From: HGM12669 sp048527645
Lineage (GTDB): Bacteria; Bacillota; Clostridia; Oscillospirales; CAG-272
Length of the DNA stretch: 5,253 bases
Reading direction: 5' to 3'
Assembly (NCBI GenBank): GCA_048527645.1
Contig: DBGFNI010000103.1
Span: forward strand, 1-5,253
The notes beneath the pieces are model-generated. The model was not told the origin of the DNA. It ran no database searches and saw only the letters and a program-made list of their open reading frames with translations. The number at the start of each line of letters is the position of its first letter. Position 1 is the stretch's first letter. The translations under genes were made by a program, and so were the position numbers. Below, one piece after another: positions 1-5,253 of the stretch.

Positions 1-10
1 AGAAAATATG

Positions 11-47
11 CAAACAAAAACCCGCAAGACGGCATGGTCTTGCGGGT
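11..47 (-). terminator. Intrinsic (rho-independent) terminator closing the four-gene unit
   Basis: Read on the minus strand, a perfect 10-bp GC-rich stem (arms 37-46 and 21-30, loop 31-36) is followed at once by TTTTTGTTTG. An extra A-T pair (20 with 47) can lengthen the stem to 11 bp. It begins about 70 nt after the stop codon of the E2-like gene. The + strand has no T-run after the stem, so it should work only for leftward transcription. This is a textbook intrinsic terminator and marks the probable end of the rlmH-to-E2-like transcript. Confidence 0.93.
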
Positions 48-116
48 GAATTGATCTGAAGGGATTGTAAAGCAAACTTTCGCAGCCGGAAAAGAACGAC
101 GCGCTGCTTCGGTGGG

Positions 117-1049
117 TCAGTCAATATCGGATACGATGATCTCCGGCGGGACATCCAACAGCCACGGATTTTTGAACAGCTTGCGCATATATTTCAAGGC
201 AGCTGCATAGTAGAAGCCGTCACAGATTCGCTCGTCCATCACAACCGTAAATTTGACAAATGAGCGGCGCGCGACATTGCCCTCCGGCGTTAGCTCATAT
301 GTATGTTCTTTGCTGCCGAAGGCAATGAAAATCGGGATATTGCCGAAATCGTACAGATGGTGATAAACGGGTGGGATCCCGAGAGAACCCATAGAAGTGA
401 TGAACATGGAACCGTGAAACGGACTCAAATTCACAAGCTTTTTCGGCATCAGTCCGAAATAGTCGAGAAAGCGAAGTGTATCAATGGCAAAACGCATCAG
501 CAGACCCGGCAGCTTGTTGAGAATCGCGGCGGTCTCATCAAAATCACCGCCGGGAGCGGCACGGTATTCGTCGATAATGCGGTTCATGATCGCGACAACG
601 TCCTGTGTTGTCGCGTCGGGAGTGAAGTGCGCTTTGATAACCGTGTCCGGGCTTTCCAGTGTCATTTCCTTTTTGATGGTCAGATTGACGATGATATCGC
701 CGTCCCGTGTGAACACCTCCTGCCCGGCAATAAAGCGATTGATCGCGGGCATTTGGGAAACGGCGCGGATGTAGGCAGCGATGATGACATGCATCAGCGT
801 GAGATTGCGCACGCCCTGTGCTTTTTTCTCTCTGAGATACCGATCGATCGGCTCCATGTCAATTTTGTCTTCAAAATAGTTAACCGACGTGTTTCGTGTT
901 TTCATGATAAAGGGAGAAACGCGCGCCATGGGAGAATTGGTGCGTAAGCGCCGACCGTCGAAGCGGTCTCCCCATCTGCGCTTGCGTTTTTTCGGCTGCT
1001 GCTGTTTCACCTCGTCGGTTTGCTGCTGTGGGACGGTGTTCTGATTCAC
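117..1049 (-). CDS. Stand-alone 2-oxoacid dehydrogenase E2 / chloramphenicol acetyltransferase-fold protein lacking the catalytic His
   Basis: This 310-aa protein matches only the acyltransferase core of the E2/CAT superfamily. It has no lipoyl domain and no peripheral-subunit-binding domain. The N-terminus (about residues 1-35) is Gln-rich and then strongly basic (KKRKRR). Residues about 215-245 (MFITSMGSLGIPPVYHH and the following IPIFIAFG) resemble the conserved E2 segment before the active site. Residues 271-278 read MDERICDG, where E2 and CAT enzymes have HxxxDG. The His is replaced by Glu273 (GAG at 231-233), while Asp277 and Gly278 are kept. In the family that His is the general base, so classical acyl transfer looks unlikely; a structural or regulatory role, or different chemistry, is inferred. 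The GTG start at 1049 is chosen because GGAGGA (1056-1061) lies 6 nt upstream; a TTG at 1070 is in frame but would contain that site. The gene starts 22 nt after mnmG and is followed by a terminator, so it is the last gene of the unit. The fold assignment is fairly sure; the substrate is unknown. Confidence 0.85.
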   Translation of the reverse strand: MNQNTVPQQQTDEVKQQQPKKRKRRWGDRFDGRRLRTNSPMARVSPFIMKTRNTSVNYFEDKIDMEPIDRYLREKKAQGVRNLTLMHVIIAAYIRAVSQMPAINRFIAGQEVFTRDGDIIVNLTIKKEMTLESPDTVIKAHFTPDATTQDVVAIMNRIIDEYRAAPGGDFDETAAILNKLPGLLMRFAIDTLRFLDYFGLMPKKLVNLSPFHGSMFITSMGSLGIPPVYHHLYDFGNIPIFIAFGSKEHTYELTPEGNVARRSFVKFTVVMDERICDGFYYAAALKYMRKLFKNPWLLDVPPEIIVSDID

Positions 1050-1055
1050 GTTTTT

Positions 1056-1061
1056 TCCTCC
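1056..1061 (-). promoter_or_regulatory. Ribosome binding site that sets the GTG start of the E2-like gene
   Basis: GGAGGA on the minus strand, 6 nt before GTG at 1047-1049. It lies inside the longer in-frame reading from TTG at 1070, which has no such site in front of it, so the shorter protein is preferred. Confidence 0.85.
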
Positions 1062-1071
1062 GAATGTCAAA

Positions 1072-2991
1072 TCATTTTTTCAGACGAATAAGAAGAACAG
1101 ATATATCTGCCGGACTGACACCGCTGATTCGCGCTGCCTGACCGATATTGAGCGGACGAAGCTCTGAGAGCTTTTGCTGTGCTTCAAGGCGCAGTCCGCG
1201 GATTGCACGGTAATCCAGATCGGGCGGAAGTGCAATTTGCTCCAGTTGGCTTTGCTTTTCCGCTTTGCTGCGCTCCCGTCGGATATACCCCTCATATTTG
1301 ATCAGGGTTTGCGCGGCTTGCAGCCAGGCCGGCGGCAGGTCGGGGCGTGTTGGATCAATCGGCGTGAGCACTTCATAATTGAGTTGCGGCCGTTTGAGCA
1401 GTTCAGAGAGGCGCACGCCCGTTGTGAGCGGCTGCGTGCCGCACTGTTCCATGATGGCATTTAGTTGCGCTGTCGGCGGGACGGCTGTGCTTTTTGCTCG
1501 CTGCACCTCCTGCGCAATGGCCTCCTGCTTTTGCAGAAAGGCGGCGTAGCGTGCGTCGTCAATCAGGCCGATTTCGTGCCCGAGCGGCGTCAGTCTTGCG
1601 TCCGCGTTGTCTTGACGCAGCAACAGCCGGTATTCGGAGCGGCTGGTCATGATACGGTACGGCTCGCGTGTTCCCTTTGTAACCAAATCGTCAATCAGCG
1701 TGCCGATATACGAAGAGTCCCGCGTCAGAACGACCGGTTCTTTCCCCTGTATTTTTCGGGCGCAGTTGATACCTGCCAAAAGGCCCTGTGCGGCAGCCTC
1801 CTCATAGCCGGAGGTGCCGTTGAACTGACCCGCGCCGTACAGCCCCGCAATGTCCTTAAATTCCAGCGTGGGATAGAGCTGCGTGGGGTCGATGCAGTCG
1901 TATTCGATGGCATATGCCGGGCGCATCACGCGTGCATGCGCAAAGCCTTTGAGGGAATGGAGCATTTGAAGCTGTACCTGCTCCGGCAAGGAGGAGGAGA
2001 AGCCCTGAATGTACATTTCCTCCGTGTCCTCGCCCATCGGCTCGACAAATAACTGGTGGCGTTCTTTGTCTGCAAAACGCACGACCTTGTCTTCGATTGA
2101 GGGGCAGTAGCGCGGGCCGGTTCCCTCGATTTTCCCCGAATAAATCGGTGAGCGGTGCAGATTGTCCCGGATGATCTGATGGGTTTGCTCGTTGGTATAT
2201 ACAATATAGCAGGGTGTCTGCCGGATTTTGCGGTACGTCTCGGGATCTGTGCGGCTGGAAAAGGGCGGCTGATCGTCTTCTCCCGGCTGCAGCTCCAATT
2301 TTGAAAAATCAATGGAGGAGCGCAGCACGCGCTGCGGCGTGCCGGTTTTGAAACGCTGCAGGGTGATCCCCTCCCGGCGCAGTGCGTCGGACAGGTGCCG
2401 TGCGGGGAGCATGCCGTCCGGGCCGGAGTCGTAAAACACTTCTCCGACGATGACGCGCCCCTTGAGATAGGTTCCGGCACAGATGATCACGCCGCGCACC
2501 GACCAGCGCGCACCCAAGTGCGTTGTGATCGAATCGATACAGCGTTTTCCGTCCGCGCCTTCCTTTGTGGAAAAATCGACGATTTCTGCCTGAATCAAAT
2601 GCAGATGCGGCGTTTGCTCCAGCGTCTTTTTCATGAGGACGCGGTAGTGCTGGCGATCCGCCTGAACGCGTTTGGAATGGACGGCAGCGCCCTTTCCCAT
2701 GTTCAACATTCTGCTTTGGGTGGTGACGCGGTCAGCCGCGTATCCCATTTCGCCGCCCAGTGCGTCGATTTCGTAGACCAGGTGCCCTTTTCCTGTTCCG
2801 CCGATGGAGGGGTTGCAGGGCATGTTTCCCACGGCGTCCAGATTGATGGTGAACAGCAAGGTGTCGAGCCCGAGACGGGCGCAGGCAAGGGCGGCTTCTA
2901 TGCCGGCATGCCCGGCGCCGATCACGGCAACATCCGCTGTTCCCGCGTCATATACGGTATAATCGCTTTTTTGTGTTTCTTGCTGAGTCAT
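1072..2991 (-). CDS. mnmG: MnmG (GidA), FAD-dependent tRNA uridine-34 carboxymethylaminomethyl synthesis enzyme
   Basis: MnmG works with the GTPase MnmE in the cytoplasm to build the carboxymethylaminomethyl group at C5 of wobble U34, using methylene-tetrahydrofolate, FAD and NADH. The 639-aa length is close to the usual 620-630. The N-terminal dinucleotide-binding motif GAGHAG is at residues 25-30. MPCNPSIGG at 57-65 carries Cys59, and the first family signature GPRYCPSIEDK at 292-302 carries Cys296; these correspond to the two functionally important cysteines of the E. coli enzyme. The second signature (GQFNGTSGYEEAA) is at 388-400. The C-terminal domain keeps KYEGYI at 565-570 and the RPLNIGQAARISGVSPADIS helix region at 612-631, which in the family contacts MnmE and tRNA. 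No defect is visible. The ATG at 2991 is preceded by AGGAA (2998-3002) lying over the last codons of the WG-protein gene, only 3 nt away, so translation is probably coupled. Neither mnmE nor rsmG, its common neighbours, is in the window. Confidence 0.98.
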   Translation of the reverse strand: MTQQETQKSDYTVYDAGTADVAVIGAGHAGIEAALACARLGLDTLLFTINLDAVGNMPCNPSIGGTGKGHLVYEIDALGGEMGYAADRVTTQSRMLNMGKGAAVHSKRVQADRQHYRVLMKKTLEQTPHLHLIQAEIVDFSTKEGADGKRCIDSITTHLGARWSVRGVIICAGTYLKGRVIVGEVFYDSGPDGMLPARHLSDALRREGITLQRFKTGTPQRVLRSSIDFSKLELQPGEDDQPPFSSRTDPETYRKIRQTPCYIVYTNEQTHQIIRDNLHRSPIYSGKIEGTGPRYCPSIEDKVVRFADKERHQLFVEPMGEDTEEMYIQGFSSSLPEQVQLQMLHSLKGFAHARVMRPAYAIEYDCIDPTQLYPTLEFKDIAGLYGAGQFNGTSGYEEAAAQGLLAGINCARKIQGKEPVVLTRDSSYIGTLIDDLVTKGTREPYRIMTSRSEYRLLLRQDNADARLTPLGHEIGLIDDARYAAFLQKQEAIAQEVQRAKSTAVPPTAQLNAIMEQCGTQPLTTGVRLSELLKRPQLNYEVLTPIDPTRPDLPPAWLQAAQTLIKYEGYIRRERSKAEKQSQLEQIALPPDLDYRAIRGLRLEAQQKLSELRPLNIGQAARISGVSPADISVLLIRLKK

Positions 2992-2994
2992 AGT

Positions 2995-4485
2995 TTATTC
3001 CTGTTCGCAGATTTGCAAAATGAGCCATCCGTCCTCGGCGCTGTGCGCGCAGATCAATCCGCCGGAAACGGTAGGCGGATTGTCAAACGCTGCGGGGAGG
3101 ACAAATGCGCCGGTTTGATCAACCAGACCCCATTTGCCGTTGTATCTGACGGGAGTCAGCCCCTGTACGGTGGCGCGCGCGTCTTCAAACTGCGGCGGCG
3201 TGATCCATTCGCCGACCGCGTTCATCAGCCCCCATGCCCCAGTGGATTTGTTTTGCAGGACGCGGATGCCGTCATGATACCACACCAAGCGGTATCCGTT
3301 CGGCGGTGCGGAGGACACACCGTAGGCGTTGATCAGAATATCCCCGTCAAAGGTGTAGTAATTGTTGTAATAATAGCCCTCGTGCGGCGTGTAATGAATT
3401 CTGCGGCGAATGCGCAGCATGCCGTGATCAAAATAGAAGTGCCCCAGCGACTCCGTTCCCTCTGTGGTCGGCAGAATCAGGCTTTGCTTGGCTTCGATAT
3501 CGTCTTCCCGCGCATAGGACTCGTTATACAGCACGGTTCCGTCAGAGCGGATGATATAGAGATCGGTTTCATCCAAGGCGACCGCGTATCCCTCCGAAAA
3601 GGCGAAAGCACGGGTGAAAACCGCGTCTGTCAGGTGTGTGCCGTTTGCGGCAAGATAGCCGAATTTGCCGTTTACACTGTAAATGGAGGTGCCGTCCTGT
3701 ACGGCGCCTGTTTTTTCGACGCACATGGAGCGGTTGACCAACTGCATGGTTTCAGCCGCATCAACGGCAACGCGTTTTCCGTCCCGCAAAACGGTATAGC
3801 CGCCGTTTTCGGTGAAAACCGGATTTCCCGCCGCATCGGTCAGCGCGGTGGGGCTGACCTGCTCATAGGAAAGCGCACGCAGCACAGCATTGCCGGATGT
3901 GTCAAGCAAATCATAAGTGCCGTCTCCGCGGTCTGATACGATATAACCGCCGACGCTCTTCAGACGCGGACGCGGACGGGTTGCATCTGAAATGACGGTT
4001 TCATAGGCATCGCCCCGCACTTCCGGCAGCGCAGACAGCTGCACATCGCGATAGGCTTCTTCAGAAAGAGAATACGCCTGATTTTCGGCAACGGAGAGCG
4101 TCAGGGGGATCAGTGTCATGGAATCGGAAGAAAAGATTTCCGCGGTCGCAGCGCCCGCGTGATCAGGCAGCTGACGCAGAAATTCCTGCAAGTCGGCAAG
4201 GGCGCCCGTTTGATCTACCTCCAGATGCATCGAGGTCCAATGTTCCGCCTCCTCGGCGGGCGAAAGAGGCTGATCGGGGGCGGTGCTATTCTGTGTGTTA
4301 TCCTGCGCACCGGGCGCCGTCGGACGGGTGACGAAAGATAAATCAAACTTTTGCTGTGCATATGCCACGGCGCCCGCGGTGAGCGCCGCCATGAGAAGCA
4401 GGCAAACAGCGCGCTGCACGGAGACATATTGGGGCTTAGCGCGAAATGCGTTCCACTTCTCGGAAAATCTGTTTTTTTGTTTCAT
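2995..4485 (-). CDS. WG-repeat protein with an N-terminal membrane anchor or signal peptide
   Basis: This 496-aa protein has unknown function. Residues 1-23 are basic and polar. Residues about 24-43 form one hydrophobic segment ending in AYA, followed by QQ. That fits either a signal anchor or a signal peptide cut after residue 43, so the rest should lie outside the membrane. Residues 55-80 are a Pro/Ala/Gln/Asn-rich linker. The C-terminal half carries WG (KWG-type) repeats: NGKFG at 272-276, TGAWGLMNAVGEWI at 415-428 and NGKWGLVDQTGAFVL at 449-463. The last two tryptophans (418 and 452) are 34 residues apart. More degenerate units with the pattern DGTYDLLDTSGNAVL (188-202) and LYIIRSDGTVLY (309-320) suggest an all-beta, perhaps propeller-like, domain. 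A Tyr-rich patch is at 371-377. In the family such repeats are thought to serve protein or ligand binding; no catalytic motif is seen. The start is the ATG at 4485 with GGAG (4495-4498) 9 nt upstream and a membrane-type N-terminus right after; an ATG at 4605 has no such site. It ends 3 nt before mnmG. Confidence 0.88.
   Translation of the reverse strand: MKQKNRFSEKWNAFRAKPQYVSVQRAVCLLLMAALTAGAVAYAQQKFDLSFVTRPTAPGAQDNTQNSTAPDQPLSPAEEAEHWTSMHLEVDQTGALADLQEFLRQLPDHAGAATAEIFSSDSMTLIPLTLSVAENQAYSLSEEAYRDVQLSALPEVRGDAYETVISDATRPRPRLKSVGGYIVSDRGDGTYDLLDTSGNAVLRALSYEQVSPTALTDAAGNPVFTENGGYTVLRDGKRVAVDAAETMQLVNRSMCVEKTGAVQDGTSIYSVNGKFGYLAANGTHLTDAVFTRAFAFSEGYAVALDETDLYIIRSDGTVLYNESYAREDDIEAKQSLILPTTEGTESLGHFYFDHGMLRIRRRIHYTPHEGYYYNNYYTFDGDILINAYGVSSAPPNGYRLVWYHDGIRVLQNKSTGAWGLMNAVGEWITPPQFEDARATVQGLTPVRYNGKWGLVDQTGAFVLPAAFDNPPTVSGGLICAHSAEDGWLILQICEQE
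3130..3243 (-). repeat. Two clearest WG repeats in the membrane-associated protein
   Basis: The encoded residues 415-452 include the starts of two successive repeat units, TGAWGLMNAVGEWI and NGKWGLVDQTGAFVL, with their tryptophan codons at 3232-3234 and 3130-3132 (34 residues apart). The second unit continues to about residue 468. These are the units that place the protein in the WG-repeat family; the upstream ones are more degenerate. Confidence 0.75.
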
Positions 4486-4611
4486 AAATGTGATCTCCGT
4501 TCCGCTCTGTTGGCGGTATCTGTTCCATCTGTCCGTGCCGAAGAGCGCCGATGTGGGCTGCAATTGGTCTGTGCGCGATTTGCTATGAGGCAAGACGCCG
4601 GCCATCCGGCA
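4486..4611 (-). other. 126-nt spacer between rlmH and the WG-protein gene
   Basis: This is the only sizeable gap inside the unit. Right after the rlmH stop there is a short GC stem (GCCGG at 4597-4601 with CCGGC at 4606-4610, 4-nt loop) but no T-run, so it is not a convincing terminator. I see no good -35/-10 pair for the WG gene. GGAG at 4495-4498 is the WG-gene ribosome binding site. Read-through from rlmH is the simplest view; a weak internal promoter or mRNA processing site cannot be excluded. Confidence 0.55.
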
Positions 4612-5094
4612 CTATTTGTGGTATTTTCCGCCTGCGGAATAATTCTTGGCGCGGTATAACTGTTCCAGCAGCAGCATGCGCATGAGCTGGTGGGGAAAGG
4701 TCATAGGGGAAAAGGAAAGCTTGAAATTTGCCGCCGCCTTGACGGAAGGATCCAGCCCGAACGAGGAACCGATGAGGAAAACGACATGACCGAACCCCGC
4801 TTCTACCGTTTGTTCCAGCTTTTTTGCAAGCTGTTCGGAGGAAAGCAGATTCCCCTCTATGCACAGCGCTGTGACATAAGAACGGGGCGGGATCGCCGCG
4901 AGAATCCGTTTGCCCTCCGCTGCCAGTGCGGCGCGGATTTGCGCCGGCGAGGGGTTTTGCGGCAATGGCTCTTCCTTGAGAACCCGGCTGCACACTTTGA
5001 CATAAGCGCCGAGCCGCTTTTCGTATTCCGCAATACCGTCCGCGAAAAAGGGCTGCCGGATGCTACCGACGCTGATGATATGAAAGGTTTGCAT
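4612..5094 (-). CDS. rlmH: RlmH, 23S rRNA (pseudouridine-1915-N3)-methyltransferase
   Basis: RlmH is a small SPOUT-fold enzyme that uses S-adenosylmethionine, as a homodimer, to methylate N3 of pseudouridine 1915 in helix 69 of 23S rRNA, acting on assembled 70S ribosomes. The 160-aa product matches the usual 155-160. It starts MQTFHIISVG and has IAEYEKRLGAY at 21-31. The SAM-binding knot region is at 104-114 (VVFLIGSSFGL), followed by LSFSPMTFPHQLMR at 126-139 and LEQLYRA at 143-149. The C-terminus ends in YHK, as in the family. Two positions differ from the common pattern. The knot loop reads IGSS where IGGS/IGGP is typical, and the tail reads NYSAGGKYHK where a form like KIMRGEAYHK is common. 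The protein is otherwise intact. The ATG at 5094 is chosen for AAAGGAG at 5102-5108, 7 nt upstream; the in-frame reading further upstream runs through the promoter. It is the first gene after the promoter. Confidence 0.97.
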   Translation of the reverse strand: MQTFHIISVGSIRQPFFADGIAEYEKRLGAYVKVCSRVLKEEPLPQNPSPAQIRAALAAEGKRILAAIPPRSYVTALCIEGNLLSSEQLAKKLEQTVEAGFGHVVFLIGSSFGLDPSVKAAANFKLSFSPMTFPHQLMRMLLLEQLYRAKNYSAGGKYHK

Positions 5095-5095
5095 G

Positions 5096-5119
5096 AAAAG
5101 ACTCCTTTTTCGGTCTTTT
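5096..5119 (-). promoter_or_regulatory. Possible hairpin placing the rlmH Shine-Dalgarno in its loop
   Basis: On the minus strand AAAAGAC (5113-5119) is a perfect 7-bp complement of GTCTTTT (5096-5102), with the 10-nt loop CGAAAAAGGA holding most of the Shine-Dalgarno. The last G of GGAG (5102) is in the stem and the stem ends one base before the ATG. Such a structure could lower or tune translation start. The stem is A/U-rich and therefore weak; function is inferred only. Confidence 0.45.
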
Positions 5120-5139
5120 GCTGCCAGCGGGCAGCAAAA
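5116..5139 (-). repeat. Perfect 10-bp hairpin in the rlmH 5' leader
   Basis: Arms 5130-5139 (TTTTGCTGCC) and 5116-5125 (GGCAGCAAAA) are exact complements around a 4-nt loop, located between the likely transcription start and the Shine-Dalgarno. No T-run follows, so it is not an intrinsic terminator. Its AAAA (5116-5119) is shared with the weaker hairpin that surrounds the ribosome binding site, so the two are mutually exclusive in those bases. A role in transcript stability or translation control is plausible but not shown. Confidence 0.7.
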
Positions 5140-5164
5140 CGGCAGTGTGGAATAAACCATAATA

Positions 5165-5193
5165 AGTATACCCGCTTCCCACGGTTTTGTCAA
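5165..5193 (-). promoter_or_regulatory. Sigma-A type promoter of rlmH and the downstream unit
   Basis: The minus strand reads TTGACA (5188-5193), a 17-nt spacer and TATACT (5165-5170). The -35 is a full consensus match, the -10 matches five of six, and the spacing is ideal. Transcription should start near 5158, giving a leader of about 64 nt before the rlmH ATG. This also rules out any rlmH start upstream of 5160. Confidence 0.92.
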
Positions 5194-5221
5194 GTATTGT
5201 ATCGTGCCGCGGAACTTGACA
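5188..5221. repeat. Inverted repeat spanning the two divergent -35 boxes
   Basis: TGTCAAGT (5188-5195) and ACTTGACA (5214-5221) are exact 8-bp inverted copies separated by 18 bp. Six bases of each arm are the -35 hexamers of the two opposed promoters, so most of the symmetry is explained by promoter consensus; the extra two matching bases (GT/AC) are not. It could be a shared operator, but chance is quite possible. Confidence 0.5.
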
Positions 5222-5244
5222 GCCATGGCAATATATGTTAAAAT
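5216..5244 (+). promoter_or_regulatory. Divergent promoter reading rightward out of the window
   Basis: The plus strand reads TTGACA (5216-5221), a 17-nt spacer and TAAAAT (5239-5244), with TG one base before the -10 (5236-5237), i.e. an extended -10. The -35 is a full consensus match and the -10 matches five of six. The transcription start would fall at about 5251, and the gene it drives lies beyond the right edge, so it cannot be named. The spacer contains the palindrome GCCATGGC (5222-5229). Confidence 0.8.
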
Positions 5245-5253
5245 ATATTTAAG

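Noticed and set aside
303..947. Open frame of 214 codons on the plus strand within the E2-like gene
   Set aside because: It is antisense to a well-supported gene and its translation resembles no known protein; no promoter or ribosome site is evident.
1050..1070. TTG start at 1070 for the E2-like gene
   Set aside because: It would translate through the GGAGGA ribosome site and starts only one base after the mnmG stop codon. The GTG at 1049 has ideal spacing.
2395..3936. Long open frame of 513 codons on the plus strand
   Set aside because: It lies entirely antisense to mnmG and the WG-protein gene, crosses their junction, has no good ribosome binding site at its GTG start, and its translation is Cys/Arg/His-rich with no family resemblance. 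It is a shadow of the minus-strand genes.
4486..4605. Upstream ATG at 4605 extending the WG protein by 40 residues
   Set aside because: It has no ribosome site, and the extension would bury the signal/anchor segment 40 residues deeper. The ATG at 4485 has GGAG 9 nt upstream.
4597..4610. GC hairpin just after rlmH as a terminator
   Set aside because: The stem is only 5 bp and no T-run follows on the minus strand, so termination there is unlikely.
4583..4993. Open frame of 136 codons on the minus strand overlapping rlmH
   Set aside because: It is in a different frame within a clearly recognised rlmH and has low-complexity Arg/Gly/Ala content typical of a shadow frame.
5095..5226. In-frame upstream starts for rlmH (ATG at 5226 and 5160)
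   Set aside because: The promoter lies inside this extension, and the homology with RlmH begins exactly at the ATG at 5094, which has a strong ribosome site.

Overview
The window looks like a chromosomal segment of a low-to-mid GC Gram-positive anaerobe. The best guess is class Clostridia, something like Oscillospirales/Ruminococcaceae. This rests on the consensus sigma-A type promoters, strong GGAG ribosome binding sites, a Firmicutes-like RlmH, and the presence of WG-repeat and stand-alone E2-like proteins, which are common there. The genus cannot be named from the sequence alone.

All four genes lie on the minus strand and appear to form one transcription unit, read from right to left. A consensus promoter (-35 at 5188-5193, -10 at 5165-5170) leads into a roughly 64-nt leader with two overlapping hairpin possibilities. 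Next come rlmH (5094-4612), a 126-nt gap, a membrane-anchored or secreted WG-repeat protein (4485-2995), mnmG only 3 nt later (2991-1072), and a 2-oxoacid dehydrogenase E2/CAT-fold protein (1049-117). A perfect-stem intrinsic terminator at 11-47 closes the unit. At the right edge a second promoter, with an extended -10, points the other way (+ strand) out of the window. The two -35 boxes sit in the arms of a shared inverted repeat.

Two genes are recognised translation-quality enzymes. RlmH methylates pseudouridine 1915 of 23S rRNA, and MnmG modifies the wobble uridine (U34) of several tRNAs. They are joined by a protein that is probably outside the membrane and by an acyltransferase-fold protein that lacks the family's catalytic histidine and any lipoyl domain. 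mnmG is not next to mnmE or rsmG, its usual partners, within this window. The two unexplained proteins and the linkage are the points most worth following. No mobile element, CRISPR array, tRNA or rRNA was seen, and there is no gene-free stretch longer than about 160 bases.
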